This document shows, in pieces, positions 46,612 to 58,553 of a DNA stretch of 64,000 nt. This DNA is from Armillaria gallica (taxonomy: Eukaryota > Basidiomycota > Agaricomycetes > Agaricales > Physalacriaceae), in NCBI GenBank assembly GCA_037576215.1, contig JBANDB010000010.1, positions 3,162,001 to 3,226,000 on the forward strand. Reading direction: 5' to 3'. Position 1 is the stretch's first letter; every line of letters begins with the position of its first letter. The notes below the pieces were generated by a model. That model was not told where the DNA came from. It ran no database searches and was given only the letters and a program-made list of their open reading frames with translations. The position numbers and the translations under genes are program-made.

Positions 46612-49600
46612 CTTTGATTAATCTGGAGCAAACGGGCCATGAAACTGAGCTCGAACTCGAGTGATATGGAAGGCGTGGGGACGGCGTCGGATGAAGTCAA
46701 TCTCAAGTCATCAACCAGGGTATTGAAAATTTACCGTGCCCTCATCACCAAGACTTCTCACAGCAACAATGTGGCTACAGTATCGCTTGCTTTTGTTTTG
46801 CTGTAAGGCACAAGTACATCTCCTGAGACAAAGAAGAGCGTGATAGATATCCGGTTACGAAGGAGAGCCTGAGAGCTCGTGTTTAAGAACATTGTGATCA
46901 GTGCTGGGCTGCTGGTTTCGACTCCGAGATGGTCCTTGCAGTAGCAATCTTGTACTGAGTGACTCATCATACTGCCGCTAAAGAAAAGACATAGTACTGA
47001 AGTGAGCGTGAAGGCTATAGGTCGGAAGGACTCCATCAATCCTATTGAGAGACGTGAGAAACTCACAGTCGCTCCTTCCTCCGACTCGGTGTTTGAGATC
47101 AACTACCTTCGGCGGTCGTTAATAGGTCTGATTCAAAGTTTTAAACATCTTGTGGGTATTGGGGGCGAATGTGAAGACCGCCCGTCGCCGCCCATAATTG
47201 AATAATTTTTGACTAGGATGTGATATCGAAGCTGTATTAAGACGTGCCAGAGTAAATCCTGATGTATGCCATGGTAAAATAGCGGAAATGGTGGTACTAC
47301 ACTACTGTAGATGAAATTAATGGATATACACCATACAAGACGACAGGAATGATAGGTAGTATCAATTGCTCATACCGACTTATACTCGATGTCCTAGCTG
47401 ATAACCATCTCATCACGCACAATAATTGGTGATCATTCATACCAAGCGTATCCGACTCCCAGACTGTCACGAAATGCACATGTCCATTGAATGCGTGACA
47501 AACTACACGGAACGAGCTTTGAAAATCATCACTTTGAAGGCGAACTATGTTTTTATGGTACAGAGCGCCAAATGACGGGGATCAAGGACTGTGTCGTACT
47601 CCAGCCCGTGACTGTCAGTGGGAGACAGTAGCATGTGGAACGTGCCCGATAGGTCGCAGTTGAAATAGGTCCCCCAGACGAGCTCGAGGAAGGATTACGA
47701 AGGTTCTAGGCTGTCATACACTAGGCTTTAAGTTTCAGGTAGAAGAACAAAGTGACAATATAGCACATAGATGGAGAAGCCGTCACTGTGAGATCCGGAT
47801 TAAAGTCTTTTGACGTATCTAAAAAAACCTGGCCTAGATAGAGGGGTACAACGACCGAAGCTGGGGGATATGACGGATGTCGATATACGCCACAGCGGGA
47901 TTCATCACGAAGAGCTGATCAACTTCCCTCTCTCACAGAGCTTTGCAGGCTTGAAAATTCCATGAAAATGACTTTGGTTGATAGATATGACATCGAGACG
48001 ATTAGCCTTCTGGCTGAAGATAGTGGTGCCAGGAGGGCGAGTCAGCAAGATAACTGGAGCCTTCTTTACGCAAAAAGCGGGGGTACGGGTCGTCATCCGC
48101 CGCTACTTAGTACGTCGACTGATCCCTTGGTCTTACAATGACTTATCTGTAGTATCATGAGTGCACTCTCACCATCTCGGCGACCAGCACCGCGTTGATG
48201 GAGAGAAGACTCCGAATAAGGCTGAAGACGAACAAAGCGAGGAGAAACGGTGTTATTTTCCTAGACTAACCTCGATACCAATCCAGTATAGATTCGAATG
48301 GTGTCCCCACGATGTCATTGAAGACGGCTGCAGAGGGAAGGAAAAACCAGGTAGAGCCCTATTACAGCTCCCGAAGCAGGGCAAGACAGCATGTAGAGTG
48401 ATATGGACTTGGTTCCGGGGTCATTATGACGAGTAGGATGCGTAACGGCTGAGATAGTGTGTGTGCGTCCTAGTCATGAAGGGTCGTCTGTAGCCGAGTG
48501 ATTGTGCCCTGCCCTCATCGTAGTTCGCCGAACAGGTGTTCACTGTTATATAGTCGTGATCGAAGCAGTCGGAACTGATTCACGGGGAACAACTAGAATT
48601 AGACGCGGCAGTGACGGCAATAATAGTCAAGCAGTTATAGAAGCAGCGTTGATCATACACGGTCCGACCCAACCGCCGTTGGCGGATACCTGTTGCTAGT
48701 TGAAAGAAACAATGTCAATCCTCATGTTTAAGATTTCAAATTGACAGTCACAATCGGTCACACTTTCGCTGATCGCATCGTTTGTCATTTCCCCTATTTT
48801 CCAAGTGTCGTCAGTAATCTTATTGGCGATCTACCTTACCTGCTTTGTTACCAGAGCGAAGGACTATCGCTATCCTCTCAGCTCATGAGCGGGTGTTAAA
48901 TTCTCAGTAACACACCCGACCGGTGACAAAGAAATGACTGAACCCAGATCCGTAATGACTAGCCTCGGTACCTGGTGCGTAACTATATTCTTCGAGGACC
49001 GAGATATGAAATCAGTGCTAGGGGAATTCCCAGAATTTCATGGGAAAAAATGAAGCCTCTAGGTGAGTTTATACTTAGGGCCGGTCTGACTCGTCATTCG
49101 ACACCTCTAATAGGCTCCCTGACCATCCAAATATGGAGAGTCAACCGGCCACCATACATCTCTAAAACACGGAGAAGGCTCCAAAACTCATTCCTTATTC
49201 CACGCTCTGTTCGCCGCACAGAATAGCGTCACTATGCAGGAGGTGAAGCGTTGAGGTACGAGCGCATGGCATCTGATTATACTACTTCCCTCATTCGCTC
49301 TTTTCTCGACCGCAGCCTCTAGTCTAGACTTGAAGAAAAAAATTATGAGTATGTTCATGCACCGTCTTACTTTGTTTTCAAACCTCTACCCACGATCACA
49401 GATAACTGGAGAAAGTGAAAGTTGAGCGCATTTTTATCAGCCCGGGCAATGTAAGAAAGCAATCAAGAGCTCGCATTAGAACGCCTAATTTCTTGCGACA
49501 TATCCGTCGACCGTGCACTTCCGTGGCCCGTTCTCTTTCTCTCTCTGAGTTCTGTTGTGAAGGTGAGCAAGATTAGAGCATCTTCTCCCGAATATTAGTC

Positions 49601-50324
49601 CCTCCTCATTAGATTCTACGATATGGTCTGAGCGAACTTCCTCGGGCGTCACCTCCTACTCTGTTATCGTTCTTATTCTGAAGTCTATGTTGTAATCATC
49701 AAGCTAAATTCTCAATGAACTGATAGGAGTTATGCCTTAAGACTTGCAGCGGTATGTGGCATAATATGAGCAAAGCTTTTCTGCCTTATTGATGTCATGA
49801 ATCCAGGAGTTTGATAGTATGCAGCCTTTCCTAAGACCAGCAGAATACTCACTCGGTCGGCTTTGAGTGTAGCAGTCGATAACGAAGTGCGCCTCCAAGT
49901 CCTCTCTCGCTTACTTCCTCATGTGAACTTTCATTAGATGCTGTTTCGCCTTACTGGCTCTCTTCACCCACAGATCCATCCAATGACCTTCACCTTCGAT
50001 TCTTGACTTTTGAGGTTTCACGGCCGGAACACTGACGAAGTAAAGAACCAAGGTTCCTTTCGTCGTCTGCTCCCAGTAAGACTACTCGGCGGTCAATCTT
50101 GTTACGAGATATCAGTGCAAGCCTAGCTGATGCCAGGGAGATAGCAAGACCGCTTATACATAACGGTTGGCACATATCTTCCTCGTCGTCTCGCTCAACT
50201 ATATTTACTATATTTGCTCGCCACGAAATCAAGAAGTACAAACAAAAGGCTGATTGAGTAGGACGATAGGTCCGTTATGTTCTCATATTTCCATGCGACG
50301 ACCCCAACTTCTCCTTTCCCACAG

Positions 50325-50645
50325 CTAACCTCGAAACACACCTGCGGCCCTAAGTACATGCGAGGTTAGCGACACCAAGAAAAGGGTTTATTACCTACGG
50401 TAAGGTTACTGTTCTTCCATTTTCGCACCTGATACGAACTATTTGCATGCCCTATAACAGATCAGACTCAAAGGTTTGTTATTTGAGAAAGCGAACTCAC
50501 GTTTTCCATGGTACTGGTCGACTCGACAATGCCTCCTGTGAGACGTCCGTTCGAGTTGTAGAAGAAGATTCTGGAACCAGCCTATAAGGGTAACATAGTA
50601 ACGAATTATGAAAGATACGAGGAAACGTACCGGAAGTGAGCTCAT
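50325..50645 (-). CDS. Micro-gene copy d: 57-residue protein, four exons
   Basis: Minus-strand exons are 50631-50645 (MSSLP), 50501-50581 (AGSRIFFYNSNGRLTGG...STSTMEN), 50399-50451 (GMQIVRIRCENGRTVTL plus two bases) and 50325-50349 (AAGVFRG, TAG). Each of the three introns is 49 nt with GT-AG ends (GTACGT, GTGAGT and GTAGGT donors). The frame is open. It is more diverged from copies b and c than they are from each other, especially in exons 1, 3 and 4. The AGSR, FFYNSNG, TGG, STS and TVTLPAA positions hold. Exon 4 is six bases shorter than in b and c. Remnants at 4754 and 31767 belong to this subgroup. Confidence 0.72.
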
Positions 50646-51895
50646 TGTATATGAGGGACTATTCACCGGAATTTGGATGGGCACGATTCATCGATATAAG
50701 TACCTTGTCTGTCGGGGAGTATCAATGAAGTATGAACATCTGATGAAGACACGCCACCTTGAGCTGAAGTAGCCGCTGTTTCGGAAATTTTTCTTTGGAT
50801 AGTAAGCAATAAGATGAGTATATACATAATCCCGCGAGCATCAACCCGACATGCCCGGTATGAGTATATTATCTTTACCGTTATTATCGTAGCTCCACAC
50901 TCGCTTCGATATGTTTCCGGGAATAAACAAAGATGAGATGTTGCGATACTACTGTCGGAATCCATGTTCTGGCGAGTGACCAGCCACGCTACCTTTGGTG
51001 ATTAAGTCGTACTCAATTCCAGTGATCGCTGTACAAGATGTGGAAACCCATACTATGGAATTCATTCGACGTCATGTAGATATGAATGCCACAGGAGCTA
51101 GAGTTAAAGAATGCTGTACTGAAATGCCGATGGCAAACAAGGCTCTTTGGATATTAATCATGAACACTGGACTCTCATATAGCTAACAGTGATCTCAAAA
51201 AGATGAACATGCGAGCTGTTCCCGCCACAGCTCGCGAGTGAGTATAATAGATTGATAGAGGACAGGCGCAGATTCATCTCCCTATCGCTAAACCGTGAAC
51301 TCCTTTCGTCCATCTGACAAAGCAACACTGCGACTGTGCCATGCAGTGGCATGCACAAGGCCGAGTTCAGCATCCTGGGATTGTCGATCACGGCAACGGC
51401 TACCTAGCTGTGGACACGCCCGGAAATGGACTTGTTGTGGCTTCCCAATGTGCGTGCAGGATATTACGTTCTAGACGCAGAAGCTCATGTCCGGAATCAG
51501 GATGCTTAAGAAGCACCTCTATTTGAGGCATATGATTCAAATTGTTCCCTATCCAGTCCCAGGCGGGAGTACACTGTGCCAAGACTGTACTTCGGAGATG
51601 AAATGAAGATTATATTAAGTATATTCGTGACTGATTAAAAGTGGGCGACATGATTTCTTTGAGGGGAGGGGTCACCATGATAGGATGTACGCGTCAGTCC
51701 TCCGATCATTTGGGCGTGAGTGACCCGACTGAAAGAAACATTCTGGAAAATGGTGCGAAACTTTTTATCATCGTCAAGAGGTGCCTACATCTCTCTTGTG
51801 TAACACTCAGAATATTCGAGCCGCTTGGACGCCACAACTGACCCGTTCCGCCGTTTATGCGTGAAGACTCCCATCCTTATCGTTGTATTCTCATA
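50646..51895. other. No supported gene
   Basis: A 63-codon open frame at 50995-51186 (HTMEFIRRHVDMNATG) has no support beyond being open. No paralogue in the window was noticed. Confidence 0.4.
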
Positions 51896-52237
51896 CTAAC
51901 CATTAGACACACCCGTGGCCCTAAGATCTGACGGGGTCAACGGGTCACTACCACTACGCAGCTGAATTACTAACGGTAAGGTTACAATTCCTCCACTGTC
52001 GCGTTTGATGACAATCATGAAAGTACCCTATTAAAGGCAGTGAGAGGACGCATCCTTCAAGAAAAATGATATTCGCGTCGGACATGCGGCTCGTCGACTC
52101 CACGACGCCTCCTGTCAGACGTCCAGCGGAATCGTAAAAAAAGACGCGCGACCCGATCTAGAATTAGGACACGGTCTTTTGTAAGCTACGAAAAGGGGCT
52201 GAAAAATGCGAGGAGAGCATGCTGTAAAGACGTTCAT
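51896..52237 (-). CDS. Micro-gene copy f: 57-residue protein, four exons, two GC donors
   Basis: Minus-strand exons are 52223-52237 (MNVFT), 52077-52157 (IGSRVFFYDSAGRLTGG...STSRMSD), 51975-52027 (GTFMIVIKRDSGGIVTL plus two bases) and 51896-51920 (ATGVSNG, TAG). Introns 1 (65 nt) and 2 (49 nt) start with GC (GCATGC and GCGAAT) instead of GT; intron 3 starts GTTAGT. All end in AG. The protein frame is fully open and the core motifs are kept, so coding constraint seems present, but the weak donors may reduce or prevent splicing. If unspliced, it is a recent pseudogene. It lies outside the clearly recognisable block repeats. Confidence 0.6.
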
Positions 52238-55200
52238 AGACGAAATGATATGCTGCAAAGTACTTATCCGATATGGTTATCTAGGCGACGCCGCGATATA
52301 GATGCCTTCTCAAAACAAGTCATGCTTTCGCTTTAAAAGGTCACACATGTGAACAGAGTCAGAAGCCGGCTCCGGTGGAGACCATGGGCTCGGCGTTGCA
52401 GGGACAGAGTGAGGTAAAGAAAGGACTGTGTGTGAACCCGTTGTTGTAGATTTCTGAGAGCGCTTTTCTTCTGTCGAAAGACTTATACCGATGTTGGTAG
52501 TGTATCGTGTTGTTTTCTAGAAAACTAGTGCGAGAGTGCAAAGATTCCTGGCCCAAAGTGAGCTATGAACAATGAGAAATTATGGCGAGACCTCAAAACC
52601 TTGCATTTGAGCTCGTTCATGAGATCGCGAGGGACCGGACAGCGCCACCGCTCCTTATGTCGTGACTCGTGAAGTCAGATGCGCGACACAGAAGCAAGTA
52701 CGAAGATTCCAAGGCTTCCTGGCAAGGTGCAGTACTCTTTACCTGACAACCTCGTAACTTCTGTAAACCTCGCTGACTGGGAGTTCCCTTACAAGTAAGT
52801 ATTCCGATCTTTTTCGCACGAGGTCAGTAACGATACCCACGGAATCGGGGACGGGAAGTTATAAAAAACTCGGACAGCGGAGTGATTACATCCGGTGTAT
52901 TCGGCACGTGAAACCACGATTCTGGGTCAGATACTCCAAAGATACTCCATAAGGGCCGGTGCGACAATTTTGGAACAACGAAGAGTTCCAACATGCGACC
53001 TCTAGAATGCCAGAGAAACACATATCTCGGTGCAAAACGATGTGAATTATACTAGAATTAGAAGATATGGAACATGATATTGAGATATGTATTGCTATCT
53101 TTAGAAGTTGTAGCTTGCTTGAATATTCTGGCTCGTTCTCCCGAGTCCATATTTTACGGGAAAATGACTCATTTCCGGGTGAATCTGCTCCTTTGACAGC
53201 CTATTAATTCGACGGCATTATCCCAGAGGTGTTCGGATACCAATGTGATATTCCCCCATCCACCAAAACCACTACAGCCACTAGCGATTGATGTACCACT
53301 GATTGACTGAAATAGGTTTAAACTTTTCACAAGGCTGGGAACTCTTAGTAAAATGAATAGAGAAACAGTTTTTAATTTTCCTTCGAGTGATGATATGATG
53401 CAGATGTCAGAATTAAAGAAAACACGCTTACAATTGACCATATAACGCCCGATCTTGACTACTTGATGCGTCGGACGTGGCTAGAGCGTAATATATAAAG
53501 AGAGTCATCGTAACATCGCAGACGGCTGTACTTAGTTGATAGGGGGATACATATTATAGTTCCTGAGTCCGAGAGTGCGGGTAAAACAGTGATAGTATGA
53601 AAATTAAAAGCGCCCGGCGTCAGTGGGTATACATGATGTTGAAGTGTAATGTCCTCCCTGTGCACAGGGAGAGGGGGGCAATCATTATCATGTACCTATC
53701 TCGTAGCTCTGGCATCTCCGGAAGTCGAAAAGGCACGGTGTTTCAATTTCGGATGAAGAGGCGCCGGGTTTGTGTCATCTTTCCTCTTCGGCACCAAGCA
53801 GCGACCCCGGACCTGTGATGATGTACACACCACTTTCACAACGGAACCAAAGATGCCGACGTCCTAGGGTGGATATTATGCAGTCTGCATGACATACGGA
53901 CATCGAACGTTCTACCTATACGCGCAAATTGTTTGTATTGTCCGTGTATGTCTCACCTTTGTTCCTTTAACTTAACCCAGATGCACAGTATCCTGGCAGC
54001 CAAGCCCTCTGACAATGGCTCATAGAAGCCGTTTAATTTGGGTCTAATGCGCATGACATGTGCCGACTATACATTTCTGTAATGTAGCCGTAGTGATCTA
54101 AGAATTATAACTGTCTCAGAATAATGTAGGTGGCGTATCTGAGAGGGCCAGAAGGGGACTGTGACATTGAACATAGATACCACGGACCACCGGAGCTTGA
54201 ACAGGCATCCCGAAAAGAACTCTCGCGCAATCGCTACCCTGCACAAAATCTCTGCTAGGACTTCGTCTGAAACAGAACCAAAAAGTCTTCGTCGTGTGAC
54301 ACGATGACTGCATGCACCGACGCCATGTTCTGGCATCTGCAAAATCCAGAAGTAGCCTGTCAGTTGTGTAGTATCTGAATCCATATCGTCAATAGGGTAA
54401 AGCCTCTCATCATCAGACAAAACAATACCGTAATGATGCTGTGAGTACCAGGTGACTGCAACAACTGCTGAAACCCCATTCTTGCTCCTTTTAAATTAAT
54501 GCAGTCAGCCCGACACAGAATGGGTTTATCTATCGAAATCCATCACGAAAAACAGTTTTCTTCGGCTTGCATCATTCTCGACATAATCTTTAACCCCGCA
54601 AGTCACTTTAGATCCGATGTATCTTATGTCTCTTTGAGTGTCGGCATATGTAGACCATCACACCTCATTAGGACGGTTACACGGGGAACTCTTTCGAGGA
54701 CTGCCACAAGGTATCAGAGTGGTACGCCTGCCACGCCTATCGAAAGTCACCGAGATTCTGTCCATCAGTACAATAAGGTTCCGAGATCAATACAGCCAGG
54801 CTGCGGAGGAAAAAAGCAGGGGATGACAGACAGGCGCTATGTGAACCAATCGGAGGACGGAAGAATATCGTCGTGACTGTAGTCTGCGACACGAAATAGA
54901 ACGAGATGGTAAGTTCCCCGAGGGTGAGGATATAAATTGGGGTACGGATCACTCCCCGAGGAGCCTGGGTGCATGAGGAATGAGTCCCCAATCCGAGTGC
55001 CAGATTTCCCAAGTCCTCCCTGGGAACACCGATCGTAAAATTGAATTTGGTCCGTCATGATTTTGAATAATGTGTAAAAGAAATATGCACGAATTTTAGA
55101 GTGATATGAGTAAGGAACGGCAGGGACGATGCAAGAAAATGGTAATCGTGGACTTCGTTAGTCAATTTTACTCGCTAAGCTGGAAATACGGGTCTCAAAA

Positions 55201-55780
55201 ATGATGTAGACAGCATAGCCTCGCGAGAACTTGGAAGGGGACTCGACGTCGAACAAATACTTGGACTCGTTCTCCCCTGCAGGGAATATAGCCCGAGATG
55301 ACACGAATGGTGAAGCAGGACCTAAAATTCGGCAATCGCGTGAAGAGATGGTTACATTCGCCGATGCCTGATTTTGACATAATGGAAGTAGCGTATGAAT
55401 CAATCCTTCCAATGAGAGGAGAGGGTACATCTATTAATGACGAACAGGAACAGTTACCGAGACCCCCAGTCATGCGAGTTCTGAATGAATACAGTCAGCC
55501 CCGAAACGAAATGGTACCGCACATATCACCCACCCCAATTTCGCATCGAACAGACTCTTTGTTCATCAATATGCTACCAACAAAGGGTCTCGGGAGTGAT
55601 AACCTTAAGCCTGGGGCTCATATGCCTGCTTGAGAGACGGTGATGTCAGGACCTTGAATCCGAGTCGTTGTCCTTCCGTAAGAGTATTGGCTGAGGGCGT
55701 TACCTGACCAGGATGGTCTGCGTTCACTTCCCTTCAGTAGATGTAAGGTATGACCACATCCTAGAGTGTAAGAGGTCAGA
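52238..55780. other. No supported gene
   Basis: Several open stretches occur, including minus-strand 54067-54420 with a SVSDEVLAEILCRV segment faintly like an F-box start, but no ATG-anchored, spliced model could be supported. The plus-strand 55298-55633 frame lacks any motif. Confidence 0.35.
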
Positions 55781-56448
55781 ATGTCGATTCAGATCTTACA
55801 TGCTCTCGTATCCAAACACCTCGTCAATAAATCTGCTAGGGCTGCGGAGAAAGGTTCCGTGATAATGGCCAACTGGGGTGAGAAAGCCAGGGAAACTCCT
55901 ACGCTTTCCCTCCAAGCCCGGAAAACATCCTACCTGAATGACCTTCATGAACATACCGAAGAGGTGCTCGGAACTACATACGTGGTCTACCTCAGGCGGT
56001 GTAACGGGGCTGGATATTTAGGGTCCGAATTCGCGTCGTTAGCATCTGCTTCTGTGAAACAGCTCAAGAAGGAAGGCACAGGTATAGGTACTACCTACAG
56101 AGTGAGTTAACGCGCATGCTATCGTGCATAGCCTCGAGATCTTTGAACCTGACCCATTGGGACGCGATAGGAACTTTTCCTACCGAGGCGCGAGTTCCCA
56201 GTAAATTTTACAAAATCGGAGGAACTGATGAGGGGTATATGGCATACCATGCCCGAATCAAGCTCACTATGAGCGGCAGCGTTAAGCACGGGGATCTAAA
56301 GAAGCTTCAGCTACAATTGATCATGGATGTTGTGGCTTCTTTTGATGAAAATAAAGCTAATACGTACACTGAAAAACAACATGAGGATGATTCTCCCAGT
56401 GCAGTATCCCGTACAATCCAGCCGGCATTGAGTCTGACGTGTTTTTGA
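55781..56448 (+). pseudogene. Two adjacent coding-like stretches of unknown type
   Basis: 55781-56110 reads through 109 codons (ILHALVSKHLVNKSARAAE, LQARKTSYLNDLHEHTEEVLG, VVYLRRCNGAGYLG, VKQLKKEGTG). 56116-56448 reads through 110 codons in another frame (LTHWDAIGTFPTEARVPSKFYKIGG, LKKLQLQLIMDVVASFDENKAN). Amino-acid make-up looks protein-like and both lie on the same strand 5 bp apart. The only splice pair between them (GTGAGT to ATAG, about 30 nt) is too short and does not keep frame, so one gene with a frameshift is more likely. I do not recognise a family. Confidence 0.35.
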
Positions 56449-58532
56449 GGCGACAGCGGGGAACACGAAGAATTGCAAATTGACGGAGAAGCCTGCTTGG
56501 TCTTATTTGGTAACTCGATCCTTATTTCCTTCCCTTGATGACCGATACGTGATGATCGTCTTCCTATGATCTGAGCCCTCTGGAGGCGAGACTACACCAT
56601 GTGATTGGGAATACGACAACGGTCTACATTGACCGCGCACCCATTCAGTCACCGCCCTGTTCTGCGCAGCATTGTCCGGATCTCACAGGTGTGCGATCAA
56701 AACTTTCAAAGTTCATGCCTGGAACCGAGGATCAGCTTGTGATAGAGTTGGCCAAGTAATACCCAAGGGAAGAAGAGCCGGAATTTGTCATGACGAGATT
56801 GCTGCAGGATGCTGGGCGGGGAGGTGCTATGACTCCGATTTTGTATACGCTCTGGCGTCGTTCTAAGGTGAATTAATGACCGCATTTTGGAAGAGCTATG
56901 ACTGACTACATTACCGGTGGATCTATTTGGTTGTCGCTTCTGACAGTCCCTTCGTATTTCTCTAAGGCAGGCTCCAACGCGCAGAAAGAGCTGGTCCTAT
57001 GGCTCTTGCTTTGTAATGTCTGCTCGCCCTCGTAAGTGGGCGCACGGAGAGCCGGAGCTGCACTGTAGAAGAAGATGGATCGCCTGAGCTAGGCAGTGGA
57101 CGCTATTTGGTATATATGCATTTGCGCTGCTTTGATTACTTTGCACTTATTCTTGAGAAACATCAGGGTCAGACTCCGAACGACTGGGGGAATGCGGATG
57201 CACCGTCGACCGCTTCCCTTCGGTGCTCACAGAATTAGAGAATGCTCTGCATAATGAGAGGGAATGAAGAGACTTGGGATTGTCTTACGACTGCGATCTG
57301 CAAGCAAACAGTTAGGCTAACCTTTTGATAGACGCCGACGAAGCCGACGTACTCAATTATCAAGAACACCTCTGGAAAGTTGTGTTGCTCCTGGAGTCCT
57401 TCCTTTCTACCGGGATATACATGCTCCTCAGAGGTGAATCATGCAGATGCCGGGAGGAACGAGGATGAGGCACGCTTCTCCGTAGCGTAGGACGCGTATA
57501 GTCCACGGGAGCTTATCGATGTCGGCCTGGAACCGCAAAGAACGGGTTGACTTCACGGCTACGAGAGAATGTGCACACAAATGCAGTCGGCGGGATGCTA
57601 GGGTACGTCGGCTGTCTTGCACTGTATTCCAGTGTGCTAACCTTTGAGCTTAAGCACAAATATGCCGGTGGCTAAGACCTGTTTAGTCTTTCCTATACCA
57701 ATAGATCTTGCGATCAGGTTGCGCAGTGTTGTCTTGATAGCGGGGGGACAGTTAAGTACTCGCTCTTGGATGCCACTGAGCCTGAACGTAATAAAAAACC
57801 GTCAGATATCGTCTTCTCCCTCGTCACTCCGAACTCCTGAGGTGCACATCCTTTATCGAGGGATTACAACGGTACGTTAAATGTACAAAACGAGTATATC
57901 GACCAGTTAATACCATATCCAAAAGGCCGACGCAGGCGTACGGTCCGAAGTGTGTACCGTTCCCATAGTTTATGTGCCGTCTCTTATAGAATTTCTGGTT
58001 TAGTACGCTGTTAAACCCCACGCGGTGTCTTCGACTTGGAAGGAGGGGGACGCCGGGCTCCGAAAACACCACGGGAAGATCGCCTATGTTGTATATCGAC
58101 TCTCCATCTTTCCCATAAACTGGCTAAGGACACGGGAAACCCTTCACCACCACTCCAGGTTCTACACGGCCGCTGACGTTGGTTCCGCTCGATATTCCCT
58201 GGCCCTTGCAGGTCTACGGCGCTGCGAAGAGGAAGCACGTCTTGAATCATAAGTTGCACATAATGAGGTCATCCAAAGGAAAGAGATGGCAACATTTGTG
58301 GGCTATGCCATTTGGTATGTATTCATTCGTGCTCAGTCGATTCCTGTGCGCTTACTCTCAAAGACAGTCATATTTGCGCCTGCTGCTACTAACTGGGAGT
58401 AAATTGTGTAGCGATAAAGCTGATAGCTCCATCCCGTCCGGCAAACCTTTCTGACGACGAAGTCATTCAAAGCACCCATCCTTCGGGGTTATTCGATACA
58501 TACTTCTTTCCGTCGATTTTGGGATGGAACCG

Positions 58533-58553
58533 GCTCTCTCTCTCTCTCTCTCT
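58533..58553 (+). repeat. (CT)n microsatellite
   Basis: About ten CT units occur without interruption. Confidence 0.85.

Larger units (their letters stand above)
45858..50400 (-). repeat. Repeat block B, part 2 (right of the 12.8-kb insertion)
   Basis: Reverse complement of about 3395-1 of block A and then beyond the window edge of that block. It contains intact micro-genes at 46208-46550 and 50325-50645. The rest, including 46.6-50.3 kb, has diverged non-coding sequence shared with blocks A and C. I see no further supported genes. Confidence 0.8.

Noticed and set aside
53169..53441. Diverged micro-gene exon (KRVFFNSD on the minus strand)
   Set aside because: Only about eight residues fit and no matching donor, exon 1 or exon 3 was found.
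54067..54420. F-box protein on the minus strand
   Set aside because: Only a short SDEVLAEIL-like segment is present; the frame starts at TTG and a complete domain cannot be traced.
56101..56130. A 30-nt intron joining the two open stretches at 55781 and 56116
   Set aside because: It is too short for this organism's introns (46-65 nt) and does not keep the reading frame.
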